From Lithodes maja (taxonomy: Eukaryota > Arthropoda > Malacostraca > Decapoda > Lithodidae), in contig JBAKBP010012992.1 in the NCBI GenBank assembly GCA_037953745.1, forward strand, positions 1 to 64,000: a stretch of DNA of 64,000 nt. Direction: 5' to 3'. Each line of letters begins with the position of its first letter. The stretch's first letter is position 1. A model generated the notes under the pieces. The model ran no database searches. It was not told the DNA's origin and saw only the letters and a list, made by a program, of their open reading frames with translations. The position numbers were made by a program, and so were the translations under genes. This document shows, piece by piece, positions 35,001-40,904 of the stretch.

Positions 35001-37569
35001 TGTGTTTCATCTTCTCGTAGCCCAGGCAGCCCGAAGGATGAGGAACCAAGCCAATAGCCCGTTGGAGTCGGCAAAGGCAAATGGCAAACACGGTGAACCC
35101 AATGGCAACCTGACAAAAGTGGTGGATCACAGAAAAATAAGAAAAATTCCCACCGACGAAAGAAACGGGTTGAGTGAAAATGGACACCATGCCTCAAAAT
35201 CTGACAGTAACAGTGAAGCGGAGAGTTCCCAGGCCAAGAGGTATCGAGACCAAGACGAAAATGAACCCGCGAGCCCCTCTAAGAAATGCTGCCCGGAAAA
35301 CAAGGCAAAAAACTCAAAGAAAAGTCATGATGAAGGCATGAAAAATGGCCTAGGTTCCTCAAAATTTCCTGACAGTAGTGATAGTTCAAAAAACGGACAC
35401 GGTAAAGGTTCTGAGGGCCGCCAAAAACTTGTTAAACGGTGATGCCCCGAGCAGTCCAAAAAACGGGGTCGCTACTGATGAGAAAAGACGTGCGAAAGGT
35501 GTCCTAACAGAAAAGGAAGAGCGAAGAAAAAACGGTAAAGAGTTAAACCAGAACGGCAGTGATCCAAAGGAAGAGAATAGAAAGGGTAAAGTGAAAGAAA
35601 ACGGCAGGGACATATCGGAAAAGGAAGCGAAAAGAAAAGGTAAAGTTAGTAAGGAAGTGAAAGTGAACGGGGACTCTTTGCGCAATGATGATTCGGAGGC
35701 CCGCAAAGCCCCGAACAAAGACTCATCTTCTTCTGTTTCCGCCTCTTCCCTATCCTCTGGTTCCGACTCAAGTGATGGGGAGGACGGATCAGATAGGTGG
35801 GTGGAACGGACGAAGGAGACGATAGGAATAGCCAAAGTGAACCCTTCTGCGCAAGTCGTCAACTGGAACGGAAGCCTCAGGGACCTCTCGCACACCCTCT
35901 CGCGTGACGGAAAAGAAGCAGGGGCGGAAGGGAGCTCGGGCAATTCCTCCTCCCCACAGAAACGAAAGGGGGCCATGTGGGATGGAAGTAGAAGCACGGA
36001 AGTTGTTGACGAGCTGCGCCGTGCTGGTAACCTTCCCTATGGTACTAGTGGTAAGGACAAGAGTGTGTTGGTATCCCTGTTGCTTTTTGGGGTTATGATT
36101 CAGAATCTCGTCTTGTCCAGCCAGTGATTATAACGTAAAACTTGCAAAACAAACAAACCCAAACAGGGACGTCACAATATATAGACAAAATAACTTGTCA
36201 AAATCGCTATGTAGAAATAACGCTTTAGTAAAATATAATGTTGAAATCAAAGAACACAAAACACCACATAGGATGTACATCTCTTCATGAGCAAGTGAAT
36301 CTGATAATAGATTTACACCAATATATTTACTTTCTAGATTGTTTTATTTAGCTTCAGATCTGGTGGTGGTCTGTGAAGCAGCTTATTTGATTCTGTGGTA
36401 AAGAAGAACAACTAATTTATATTATTACCAACCCACCAATTAACTTACAAATAAACCTAATTAATGAAATAAACGAAACTAATGAATGACCATGACAGTT
36501 AATCAGGACCCAAAATTAAGTTCAGTAACACAAAAATGCCCTTGACCAGGGACTAATGCTTACTTAGGTCACACACAGAACATTCTACTCAATACAGTCA
36601 ACAATTTCAATGTCATAGAGAAATTAGATACAGTAATTTAAATTATTGGCTTTGTCTCAAGTCGGCCACCCCCAGAAAAAAAAAGGAGGAAAAATGGGGA
36701 ATGGGCCTGAGTACATACATACAAATTATTGGACAACCTTTTCAGTCTCTAAGTAACCATATCATTAGCTTAGTCAAGGACTTAGTGATACTAGTATAAT
36801 TGTTTGTGAAAGTGTTAAACTTGGCTCATTCTTCCTTCAGTGAACACTTGGGGCGGTGGACGGAGCGTGATCGATCAGCTTGCCGACAGGGACCGTCGGG
36901 AGGCCAAGAAACGTTCCGTCGACGATCTCTATGATGAGGAATTTGACCACGGCAAGGTGAGTTTTTTTGCCTTTAAGTTTATATTCTTTAACACCAAACT
37001 TTCTTAATCTACCATTTCCTGATGCCTCTTTTATTATTCTTTGCCTGTATTTATTTAGTTATTTATTACTTTCAGACCAAGAAGGTGAAGTCGAGAATGA
37101 ACGATAGTTGGGAGCGACCATCTTGGAACGGCAGTGGTGGTGAAGGTGGCGGCAACGAGTTCCAACGCGTCCAGGATCAACGCAACTCCGGTGGTCCCTG
37201 GCCGCCACAAAACAACCACAACTACCACCGCAGTAACTACCACAACAACAACAACAACAACAGCAGCAGCTACCATGACAGTCCCTCCAGCAACAATCAC
37301 AATAACCACAATAATAGTAATCACAATAATTCCCCTTACAGTAACCAATGGGACAGAACAATGGCTACAATCGCCATGGCAACTATCACCAAGGTAACAA
37401 CAAGCCCTGGAACAAGTGGAACAGAGGAGGGAACAAATCCTGGAATGGCAATAGTAACGGCGGTAGTAACTCGTGGAATGGTAATAGTAACGGTAGTAAG
37501 TTCGATAAACCCAATTCCTACTATAAGAAACACAAGGAGAAATACAAGCATTGGGAGAACAGAGGCTGA
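13962..37569 (+). CDS. USP36: Ubiquitin carboxyl-terminal hydrolase 36-like (spliced gene model)
   Basis: A C19-family deubiquitinase that cleaves ubiquitin from target proteins. The animal USP36/USP42 group (scrawny in Drosophila) is mainly nucleolar/nuclear and acts on rRNA-processing factors and histone H2B. Thirteen coding exons join in phase through GT-AG introns. Catalytic features: Cys in GNTCYLN (codon 15,400-15,402), QEDAHEF, zinc-ribbon CPVC and CEKC, and the His box GGHYTA (His codon 29,766-29,768). Downstream come LVPYLDDSED, a long Ser/Lys/Asn-rich tail, and YDEEFDHGKTKKVKSR, the motif (human DEEFDRGKEKK) that sets USP36/42 apart from other USPs. Estimated length is about 1,460 residues, longer than human USP36 (about 1,120). 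Two frame breaks (exons 10/11 and 13) could be assembly errors. Upstream non-coding exons and promoter were not located. Confidence 0.88.
14091..15060 (+). other. USP36 intron 1
   Basis: 970 bp, gtaagt to ttttttag. No gene or clear mobile element was recognised in it. Confidence 0.7.
15061..15423 (+). CDS. USP36: USP36 exon 2 with catalytic Cys box
   Basis: 121 codons, phase 0 at both ends. The first part (VEYECAGC, TLRTKYVNL) aligns with the pre-catalytic region of USP36. A Gly/Ser/Thr-rich spacer follows, then GWRKTFPPGAGMCNLGNTCY with the nucleophilic Cys at 15,400-15,402. Ends SSLQ at gtgggt. Confidence 0.88.
15690..15879 (+). CDS. USP36: USP36 exon 3
   Basis: Encodes ALFHIPALANWLLEDL, then CQTTTNAASFCSLCAMMRTL and NNVIKPTHIHHKLK, matching the helical 'Cys-loop' segment after the catalytic Cys in USP36/42 (human CMLCVMQNH..NAIKP). 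Acceptor gtaccccag, donor gtgagt, phase 0 to 1. Two decayed partial copies of this exon and its 5' splice site lie downstream in intron 3. Confidence 0.88.
15938..16014 (+). pseudogene. Decayed partial duplicate of USP36 exon 3 (copy B)
   Basis: Matches the end of exon 3 and its donor region: gaacaatccaacgatgtcag against gaccgatccaacaatgtcat, and gtaagttgatatg against gtgagttgatatt. Gaps make it non-coding. Confidence 0.65.
16184..16318 (+). pseudogene. Decayed partial duplicate of USP36 exon 3 (copy C)
   Basis: About 135 bases align to exon 3 from gccagaccacgaccaacgct through its donor (gagagtgagt against gaagagtgagt). Insertions and deletions (for example ttctgttctgttcactg) break the frame. 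Confidence 0.8.
16934..17110 (+). CDS. USP36: USP36 exon 4
   Basis: Phase 1 to 1. Encodes IGKTLVYGRQEDAHEFIKLL and ends NQIFGGYLRQQ, both standard USP catalytic-domain motifs (human FGNQEDAHEFLRYT and HQIFGGYLRS). Acceptor ctctccggcag, donor gtcagt. The following intron holds the Academ-like transposon. Confidence 0.9.
17229..17535 (-). mobile_element. PLE A 3'-end fragment
   Basis: Matches the last roughly 300 bases of PLE A copy 1 (1,847-2,150), including aaaatgtaaaacttgcaaac and aatcgctatgtggaaac, with more divergence than copies 2 and 3. Only the 3' end is present. Confidence 0.8.
17655..18038 (+). repeat. Left TIR of Academ-like element
   Basis: Inverse match to 27,505-27,882, reading from tagtccatggg through cactcacatttcattaaata. 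Only scattered mismatches and small indels are seen. Confidence 0.85.
18039..18690. other. Non-coding part of the Academ-like element
   Basis: AT-rich sequence between the left TIR and the 3' end of the transposase coding region. No further gene was seen. Confidence 0.5.
18694..19097 (-). pseudogene. Academ-like ORF, C-terminal segment with CXC cysteine cluster
   Basis: Minus-strand reading gives, in broken frames, SLDELRKKKFQGRV, LPPPSDAAKYHSFRVYYETQ, DDWGWKRNENKLIPC, then a cluster RCKCKGFCDTLHCSCKKHG..CTEFCEEC with eight or more Cys in CxC-like spacing. This resembles tesmin/TSO1 CXC domains and the Cys8 finger described for Academ transposases. A stop at about 18,948 separates the two halves. 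The order continues directly from the XPG-like nuclease once the Tigger and LINE insertions are removed. Confidence 0.75.
19098..19602 (-). mobile_element. Tigger/pogo-like element with truncated transposase
   Basis: 505 bp flanked by TA on both sides, with about 24-bp terminal inverted repeats (cagtcgaccctcgcaaattc and its inverse at the right end). The minus strand encodes part of a CENP-B-type DNA-binding domain: KLKNYAAKFC and DHSQLDAAVLKWFLQERSSG (about 19,440-19,270). It interrupts the Academ-like ORF between SSSSD and SLDELRKKK. Catalytic DDD domain absent, so non-autonomous. Confidence 0.85.
19603..19781 (-). pseudogene. Academ-like ORF, segment between LINE and Tigger insertions
   Basis: Encodes GCDTTSRLNTIGKGVVLKK followed by FECAVPFLSDKSTHKAIQKA and ERALILVYSSSSD. 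The first block is the helix-two-turn-helix signature of XPG/FEN1 nucleases (family form LLGCDY..IxGIGxK). The reading frame is intact in this stretch. Confidence 0.75.
19782..22629 (-). mobile_element. LINE inserted in the Academ-like XPG domain
   Basis: A 5'-truncated LINE of 2.85 kb flanked by a perfect 11-bp target-site duplication, cacatccacat, at 19,771-19,781 and 22,630-22,640. On its own strand the 3' UTR ends gattgggcctgagcatatag with an (atag)-type tail. The same 3' end is seen in tails at 36.65, 38.65, 44.88, 46.73 and 50.27 kb. Removing it restores HALCGCDTTS of the host transposon ORF exactly. Confidence 0.92.
20166..22629 (-). CDS. LINE endonuclease C terminus and reverse transcriptase (intact frame)
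   Basis: An uninterrupted frame of about 820 codons. It starts inside the endonuclease (NTFFKKRRIHKYTWHR, ALMDYVLVTRE, MSDHYLVEGKL), has a charged linker, then RT motifs AEGLDGIAVECIKKG, SYRGISLLSVVGK, CGFRRGRGCVDQMFAVRQL, FMDLEKAYDRVDR, GLRQGCVMSPWLFN and LLFADDTALVA, and a C-terminal VMYGAETWALKKKE, LRSMCGVTRRDRLRNEEIR and WYGHVERMGDERL region. The N terminus of the endonuclease was lost by 5' truncation. Absence of stops argues for fairly recent insertion. Clade not certain. Confidence 0.88.
22641..23260 (-). pseudogene. Academ-like XPG/FEN1-type nuclease segment
   Basis: Encodes KRNDYPIVVFDGYNNSASTK near the start, then KHAEGDADLLIVQEAV and VIAEDTDILVLLCHH, the acidic I-region of XPG/FEN1 nucleases (family pattern EAE..D..D). 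It ends LPFMHALCGC, which continues as DTTSRLNTIGKG across the LINE insertion. The frame is open throughout this segment. It is part of a mobile element, not a host FEN1 gene. Confidence 0.75.
23050..23862 (-). pseudogene. Academ-like ORF, middle segment (frame-broken)
   Basis: Two frames carry MDETQRTRWLQAMPIFAQIS, ESRKIRDHEDSIKIFQYLEQ and HTPFADTEYLYIIS (23,789-23,544), then FRKKHQIKTMGQKIV and VQVDPQALFQRLLVIANNAD (23,526-23,300). They sit in the expected order between the ADNVDHN region and the nuclease. Function of this segment unknown. Confidence 0.6.
23863..25521 (-). pseudogene. Academ-like ORF, putative transposase core region
   Basis: Two collinear in-frame pieces (25,464-25,057 and 25,044-23,863) are separated by a single stop codon (25,054-25,056). 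The first reads AILKTAAALIKSDI, LDFVPFSLRMFLAEV and KIAAIAQCIMQQARPRSI. The second reads FCHFIADNVDHNTVTITGKD, TYHGMGLMCAATPP, NRPGWSGFMQ, VITFDQPLWLKA, LGPFHTLMSFLGTMGH and GHFLVDAALNALV. The spaced acidic motifs (ADNVDHN, FDQPLW) are candidates for an RNase H-like transposase core, but the catalytic triad cannot be proved by eye. A coiled-coil-like Glu/Lys stretch follows (EEEVRILDAEIVEVEERLRD). Confidence 0.6.
25526..26004. mobile_element. piggyBac-like TTAA MITE, family 2 copy 1
   Basis: 479 bp flanked by TTAA (25,522-25,525 and 26,005-26,008). The ends cccatcagacctgg and its inverse form (ccagccccgg) are short imperfect inverted repeats. Excision rejoins the Academ-like ORF (SYSNVVT to LRRTSSKILSEFY). 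It shares aactgaaccagttgactta and cctagacgtttttcgg-type blocks with 39,143-39,617. Confidence 0.85.
26005..26388 (-). pseudogene. Academ-like ORF, N-terminal segment
   Basis: Encodes KWADDVKSRVEFAKDLPAAD, AIYHKVCSGNFRTGRKMP (a Cys/His pattern that may bind zinc), then SREEAFQIVLAQIVEEEEL and DHFEDSLVISQVG. The true N terminus is missing: a LINE abuts at about 26,389 and the right TIR follows it immediately. Confidence 0.65.
26389..27492 (+). pseudogene. LINE reverse transcriptase C-terminal half
   Basis: Reads LEKAYDRVDREGLWKVLRIY (motif A), GLKQGCVMSPWLFTVYMDGV (motif B), LLFADDTVLMSD (motif C), then after one frameshift near 26,790 KSKVMVFERGEV, SFKYLGSVLSKDG, LTYGSEAWTLVE, LRSACGVTWRDRRTNEE and WFGHMERMESERMTKRVYE. 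The frameshift and missing 5' half make it non-functional. Confidence 0.85.
26389..27504 (+). mobile_element. LINE fragment (RT 3' half) inserted in the Academ-like element
   Basis: A 5'-truncated plus-strand LINE ending in agatagatagatag. It is of the same general type as 19,782-22,629 but a different subfamily. It separates the ORF N terminus from the right TIR, and the sequence expected between those two is missing. Confidence 0.85.
27505..27882 (-). repeat. Right TIR of Academ-like element
   Basis: Reverse complement of 17,655-18,038. Its inner edge coincides with the (atag)n tail of the inserted LINE, so its inner portion may have been lost. Confidence 0.85.
28566..28797 (+). CDS. USP36: USP36 exon 5 with zinc-ribbon cysteines
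   Basis: Phase 1 to 2. Encodes VICPVCRHVSTTFSHFQDLV, SLDEALNLYFRKETL, YKCEKCRKKVPATKRHLI and VLLIQLKR. The two CxxC pairs match the zinc-binding fingers of the USP fold, and KCRKKVPATKR is close to human KCKKKVPASKR. Acceptor tgtatctgcag, donor gtgggt after CAAGAG. Confidence 0.9.
29016..29233 (+). CDS. USP36: USP36 exon 6
   Basis: Acceptor tctctcgcag, donor gtaagg; phase 2 to 1. Continues LKR as FTMSGGKIGKHINIQRTIDI (human FANFSGGKITKDVGYPEFLNI), then a Gly/Lys/Gln-rich insert of about 45 residues (SKQQGSGKQGGGCPGKQG and onward) that I do not recall in the vertebrate enzyme. Confidence 0.88.
29689..29825 (+). CDS. USP36: USP36 exon 7 with catalytic His box
   Basis: Phase 1 to 0. Encodes YQYRLASMVIHLGGSQHGGH and continues YTAVAEASSNTMFEFDDAS. 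The His in GGHYTA (29,766-29,768) is the catalytic base, and the DD of FEFDDAS occupies the position of the family Asn/Asp (human MNDS). Acceptor ggtctccag, donor gtaagt. Confidence 0.9.
30145..30440 (+). CDS. USP36: USP36 exon 8, end of the catalytic domain
   Basis: Phase 0 to 2. VRQVSVQSALMRNPYILFYE closes the USP fold (human QQAYVLFYLR). A basic, Ser-rich linker follows (RKPKDPLHIKP, SASSVNGFGHATD). Acceptor ctccaacag, donor gtgagt after GATAG. Confidence 0.88.
30477..31110 (-). mobile_element. piggyBac-like TTAA MITE, family 1 copy 2
   Basis: Same 634-bp element as 9,550-10,183, opposite orientation, in USP36 intron 8. TTAA at 30,473-30,476 and 31,111-31,114. Homologous throughout, with few visible differences, including the actcttaagagttcccc block and the (A)n/(T)n tract. 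Confidence 0.88.
31305..33735 (+). mobile_element. LINE dimer in USP36 intron 8, inserted as a unit
   Basis: Flanked by a perfect 12-bp duplication, aactagatattg (31,293-31,304 and 33,736-33,747). The insert is a 3'-end fragment (31,305-31,552) that runs directly into a longer copy (31,553-33,735). Both end in the same block ggcagcttagggaacaacaa. The longer copy has RT coding sequence. The 3' end is shared with the local SINE. Confidence 0.85.
31553..33600 (+). pseudogene. LINE reverse transcriptase and C-terminal CCHC-like region
   Basis: RT motifs run in order: HSPACGLDNISNIHLRHLG, SSHRPITLLCSPSKVMERL, LAPTQHGFRPLHSTNTLL, ATLDISKAFDAIPRHNL, NGVPQGSVLSPALFNLYMHD, ASYADDITLTC, and RSVMEYASPAWASNLAE. 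After a frameshift around 33,400 the end reads YQKRLDDSVVDACPGCN then APHTIKHIIEDC, a CxxC..H..C cluster of the sort at the C terminus of jockey/R1-type elements. The endonuclease is missing by 5' truncation. Confidence 0.82.
33857..34962 (+). CDS. USP36: USP36 exon 9 (Ser-rich tail)
   Basis: Phase 2 to 1, 1,106 bp. Starts RDRISFGLKYNSSGGKND. A 150-residue Ser/Thr/Pro/Lys-rich region follows, then RSSLVPYLDDSEDSEAEEAK, resembling the LVPY-acidic motif of USP36/42. More disordered sequence contains GWTVSEASPHTPSE and GWTVTIRKQRPELEK. Acceptor tattccag; donor gtaagt at 34,963. Confidence 0.82.
34963..35020 (+). other. USP36 intron 9 (58 bp)
   Basis: gtaagt to cttctcgtag with a T-rich tract before the acceptor. 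Splicing keeps frame; without it the frame continues to a stop at 35,055. Confidence 0.75.
35021..35401 (+). CDS. USP36: USP36 exon 10 (Lys/Asn-rich)
   Basis: Reads QAARRMRNQANSPLESAKA, then repeated NG-containing segments (KANGKHGEPNGN, DERNGLSENGHH, GMKNGLG, SKNGH) and a basic KKCCPENKAKNSKK. Low-complexity and probably disordered. The frame meets a stop at 35,440-35,442 unless a 109-nt intron (35,402-35,510, gtaaag to ctaacag) or an indel is assumed. The end given is the splice option. Confidence 0.65.
35511..36050 (+). CDS. USP36: USP36 exon 11 (Lys/Ser-rich, start tentative)
   Basis: Reads EKEERRKNGKELNQNGSD, KEAKRKGKVSKEVKVNG, SSSVSASSLSSGSDSSDGED, then the more conserved AQVVNWNGSLRDLSHTLSRD and STEVVDELRRAGNLPYGTS, comparable to the WNG and TVV(D/E) segments before the human USP36 C-terminal motif. 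Ends at gtaagg, phase 1. If the 109-nt intron is not used, coding in this frame extends back to about 35,378. Confidence 0.75.
36131..36306 (-). mobile_element. PLE A 3'-end fragment, old
   Basis: A diverged match to the PLE A end: gtaaaacttgcaaaacaaac, aaaatcgctatgtagaaa and caccacatagga blocks. Lies in USP36 intron 11. Confidence 0.7.
36640..36735 (+). mobile_element. LINE 3'-tail fragment
   Basis: ctcaagtcggccacccccag then aatgggcctgagtacatac, the 3' end shared with the LINE at 19.8-22.6 kb. Lies in USP36 intron 11. Confidence 0.6.
36841..36956 (+). CDS. USP36: USP36 exon 12 with family C-terminal motif
   Basis: Phase 1 to 0. Encodes VNTWGGGRSVIDQLADRDRR then KKRSVDDLYDEEFDHGK. The DEEFDxGK box is highly characteristic of USP36/USP42 (human VDEWDEEFDRGKEKK). 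Acceptor tccttcag, donor gtgagt. Confidence 0.9.
37076..37569 (+). CDS. USP36: USP36 exon 13 (C terminus, frame break)
   Basis: Starts TKKVKSRMNDSWERPSWNG, then an Asn/His/Ser-rich stretch. In the starting frame the sequence becomes implausible after SPYSNQW (Thr/Val-rich run to a stop at 37,591). One frame over it continues naturally as GQNNGYNRHGNYHQGNNKP, NKWNRGGNKSWNG and YYKKHKEKYKHWENRG, stopping at 37,567-37,569. A base seems to be missing in the ggg of caatgggacag (about 37,350). The basic KKHKEKYKHW end resembles the basic C terminus of USP36, which is tied to nucleolar targeting. Confidence 0.78.
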
Positions 37570-37696
37570 GATGCGGGTTGTGTGCAGGTAGTATAGGCGC
37601 CTGTTATAACACTGTACAGTACAAGGGAGGTAGAGATCATTTGTATGACTAGAACTCTCATCGTGATAAAATGCTGATATTCAGAGGTACGTTGGT

Positions 37697-38115
37697 TTGG
37701 CATACAGAATAGAAGTGAATATGCCAAAATTAGCATTGATTCAGCATACAAAATAGAAGAGCATAATATTATGCCAAACTGAACATTGACTCGGCATACA
37801 AAATAGAAGAACATGCCAAACTTAACATTGACTCGGCATACAAAATAGAAGAATAGGAGAGCATATGCCAAACTTAACATTGACTCGGCATACAAAATAG
37901 AAGAATAGGAGAGCATATGCCAAACTTAACATTGACTCGGCATACAAAATAGAAGAATAGGAGAGCATATGCCAAACTTAACATTACTTGGCATACAAAA
38001 TAGAAGAATAGGAGAGCATATGCCAAACTTAATGTTGACTCGGCATACAAAATAGAAGAATAGGAGAGCATATGCCAAACTTGACGTTGACTCGGCATAC
38101 AAAATAAAAGAGTGT
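37697..38115 (+). repeat. 52-bp minisatellite after the USP36 stop
   Basis: About eight tandem units of roughly 52 bp (gcatacaaaatagaagaata, ggagagcatatgccaaactt, aacattgactcg), more degenerate at both ends. Begins about 130 bp after the stop, so probably in the 3' UTR. Confidence 0.85.
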
Positions 38116-38509
38116 GTGCCTAAATTGACATTGATTTGGCCTAGTGGATATGGGAGAGCATATGCCGAAAATATGGTGGTGATTTGTTCAAGGTATTTCG
38201 AAACATTGTGGATGATTTTGAGTGTTCCCCTCTTCATTTTGGCATGGTTTCTGAATAATTTTCAGCATATTGGAGTATCATTCAATAGTTTGGGGGATTT
38301 ATTTATATTACAGTAATTGGATTGATATTTGGCGTTTCTCTTCCTCTTTCTCTCCCTATACCAGATACGATTATACTGTATTGCTTTGTAATTTGTTTTA
38401 ATATAGAAGAATGGCAGAAAAAAAGGCAAATTCAGTTAATTAAAAATGGCATGTTGCCAAATGTTATCCAGACTAAATGTAGTGGTGAAATAATGATAGT
38501 ATACAGTAC

Positions 38510-38513
<4 letters not shown>

Positions 38514-38565
<52 letters not shown>

Positions 38566-38576
38566 TATATATATAT
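38514..38576. repeat. (TA)n microsatellite
   Basis: Nearly uninterrupted (ta)n of about 45 bp, then a shorter run. Confidence 0.9.
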
Positions 38577-38632
38577 ACCCGGTATATATAATATGTTTGT
38601 TTATATTAATTTCACCACCGCACAGAAAAGAA

Positions 38633-38690
38633 AAAAAAAAATAGGAAAAGTGGGGATTGGGCCTGAGTAAATAGATAGATAGACTATATA
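38633..38690 (+). mobile_element. LINE 3'-tail fragment
   Basis: tggggattgggcctgagtaa followed by (atag)n, as in the LINE of intron 4. Confidence 0.6.
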
Positions 38691-38929
38691 ACAGTATATA
38701 TTTTGGACTGGGAACATTGACACTGATGCGGGCACATACTAACCCTTTGAATACCAGCGACCGTGTTATCTTTACTCTAGCTATATTTAGACGATTTTAA
38801 GAAGCTTTGGAAGGATTTGTGGTAGTTAAAAGGATTGATAGAGATGGTTTGAAGCCTTATTATTGCTAGAGGGCTCTTCTATTTGAATAAAAGTTGACAA
38901 AATATAATGCAAAGGACGTCACCGATACT

Positions 38930-39138
38930 GTATGGGTTAAGGGGGAGGTAGCTGTTTTATCTGGATCCCATCTTTCTCGTGTTTAACCCCATTAGTTTTC
39001 AAATTTAAAGATGTTCGCTCCATTAGTTTGGCATTTTAAGACGACTAGGGGGTGGTGTTATAAGCTTGATGGAGGAGGTGGTCTAGCGAGGAAAATAAAA
39101 TAAATATATAAATAGACCATAAAATAACCCCCACCCCT
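38930..39138 (+). repeat. Dispersed repeat ('tttggcgattttaagacc' family), copy 1
   Basis: Shares ccattagtttggcattttaa and aagcttgatggagg..gtctagcgagga with 39,618-39,930 and 49,670-50,030. Related phrases occur inverted at about 61,560-61,790. Origin unknown. Confidence 0.55.
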
Positions 39139-39142
39139 TTAA

Positions 39143-39617
39143 CCCTTCCTACCCGGTCTGCCTTAGGTAAGGACAGCACGAAAGAAGGGCAAATACCCGG
39201 TATGCCTTATCTAAGGCATGAGCTTAATAGCCTAATTAAGCTTGGTCCGAACGCGGTGCGTACGACGTATGTCAACAAACCTAAGCGTTCGTCACCGCAC
39301 CTCCGAAAACAAGAAGACTCCTCAATGTTATTGTTCTGACGTCATGACGAAATTAGTGTCTAAAAAGCCCCCATATTGGCAACATCTCTGCAATATTGGC
39401 TCCACTGAATTTGTCATCACAACTGAACCAGTTGACTTACAGAGCTCTACTCAATGCCAAAATACAGATTGAAAACCGCACTACGATTATAGATGAGTGG
39501 GAAAGTTCTAGCAGTGAAAATAAACATAAATACGGTAGCCTAGGCCTAGACGTTTTTCGGCCATATCGCCCGGGTAGGGGCGACCGTCATTGGGTAACAC
39601 AGCCCAGGTAGGAAGGG
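39143..39617. mobile_element. piggyBac-like TTAA MITE, family 2 copy 2
   Basis: Ends cccttcctacc and its exact inverse ggtaggaaggg. TTAA on the left; TTAC on the right, consistent with one mutation. Related to 25,526-26,004 through aactgaaccagttgactta and gtttttcgg blocks. Confidence 0.75.
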
Positions 39618-39935
39618 TTACGGGGAGGCAGACCGTTCGGCCCATTAGTTTGGCAATTTTAACACCTTTCGCTCCATTTTGTTATCAATTTTAAGACCTT
39701 TCGTACCATTTAGGTGTCGATTATTTCCTGGCGAGCGATAGCGAGCCTGAAGTATTAAGAGGAATCGGCCGGGACATTTTTCTACCGAAAAATGTAAAAA
39801 TTTGCCTTGAAGTGGGGTCTAGTTTTTTTTTTTCTAAGCTTGATGGAGGTCTAGCGAGAAAACTAAGGAATATATGAATTAATAGACCAAAAAAAAAAAA
39901 AAAACATAGTCTGTCTCCCCTTAACCCACTCCGAC
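39618..39935 (+). repeat. Dispersed repeat, copy 2
   Basis: Contains cccattagtttggcaatttt, accatttaggtgtcgatt and ctaagcttgatggaggtcta, as in the copies at 38,930 and 49,670. Confidence 0.55.
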
Positions 39936-40474
39936 ATATGACGCGATTTTGAGCCGATTAGGGATACTTTAAAGCCTTTGTTACCATCAGGGGAATTTAG
40001 AAACCTTTAGTTTAGTTACTTCAACCTCTGCAGTTGTCTTTGAGTTAGTTGTGGGCAGAAAACTAATTTTTGGGAGGTAATTATAAGAGTGAGAGAACTC
40101 TATTTCTTATTGCTAATCTGGCAACCTCTGCGTCATATGAGTCTGAAGGGGTTAAGTGCCCATTGTAGGGGATAGGTAGGGAGGGGTTCGGAGGCGGTCA
40201 AATTACTGTACTGTATATCCGCTAGTGTCCGTTTTAGTGACAAGATCTGGTTATAATCACACTATAGTTTTGGTTACTAGCACTTTGTTTTTAGAAGAAA
40301 AGACTCTATTCTATTGTTAGTATTATTACCGATATTATTATTAGTATTATTATTATTATTACTGGTTCTCCTGGCTCTTTTCAAGAATAATATTTTTTTT
40401 TTTTTATTTTTTTTTTTTTACGATCATACCGGCAGGGGACTAGGAATCCTCCTCCCCTTGTATAATTCACCTAC
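39936..40474. other. No gene recognised
   Basis: AT-rich, with a (tat)n tract at 40,315-40,365 and T-runs to about 40,420. Confidence 0.4.
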
Positions 40475-40689
40475 TATAGGTAGCGCCAACGAACTTGACA
40501 ATAATCTTGACTGTTTAACTTCTCATAACTCAAAATTAATGAAAGCAATCGAGCTGACATTTCTATCATTTGGGAAGAGCCCACCAGGAAATAGATGTGG
40601 AAATTTACAGCCAGTTTGCTCTAGGCCATTTTGAGTTATGAGAAGTTAAAGGGTCAAGATTATTGTCAAGTTCGTTGGCACTACCTATA
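40475..40689. mobile_element. MITE with 60-bp TIRs
   Basis: tataggtagcgccaacgaac..acttctcataactcaaaat is repeated in inverse at the right (attttgagttatgagaagtt through tcgttggcactacctata). 215 bp, no coding capacity. Confidence 0.75.
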
Positions 40690-40904
40690 CACGAGACAGA
40701 CAAAGGGGCAAGGGAACTCAAAAGTGGTCCCGGACCCTAAGAATTGGAACTTTAAATTTTGTTTCAGTTCAGCTATGGGGTATGTGCCTGAGTATTATAA
40801 CCTACATACATACATACATACATATCTTTGTTACTGGAGAAGAACGGTAATGTATGGCAATTGAATGTGAATATCGATATTTTTCGTTTTTCATTTTTTT
40901 TTCA

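Noticed and set aside
35402..35415. 14-nt GT..AG segment as a micro-intron
   Set aside because: Far too short to be spliced, and its length does not restore the frame.
37055..37361. Minus-strand Val- and Cys-rich ORFs
   Set aside because: Antisense of the Asn/His codon repeats in USP36 exon 13.
37697..38115. CRISPR-like array
   Set aside because: Units are contiguous tandem repeats without spacers, in a eukaryotic context.
37521..38237. Minus-strand ORFs with repeated FYFVCRVN segments
   Set aside because: Translation of the 52-bp minisatellite; no independent evidence of coding.
39242..39611. Small + strand ORFs
   Set aside because: Lie inside a TTAA MITE that shares the same words with another MITE.
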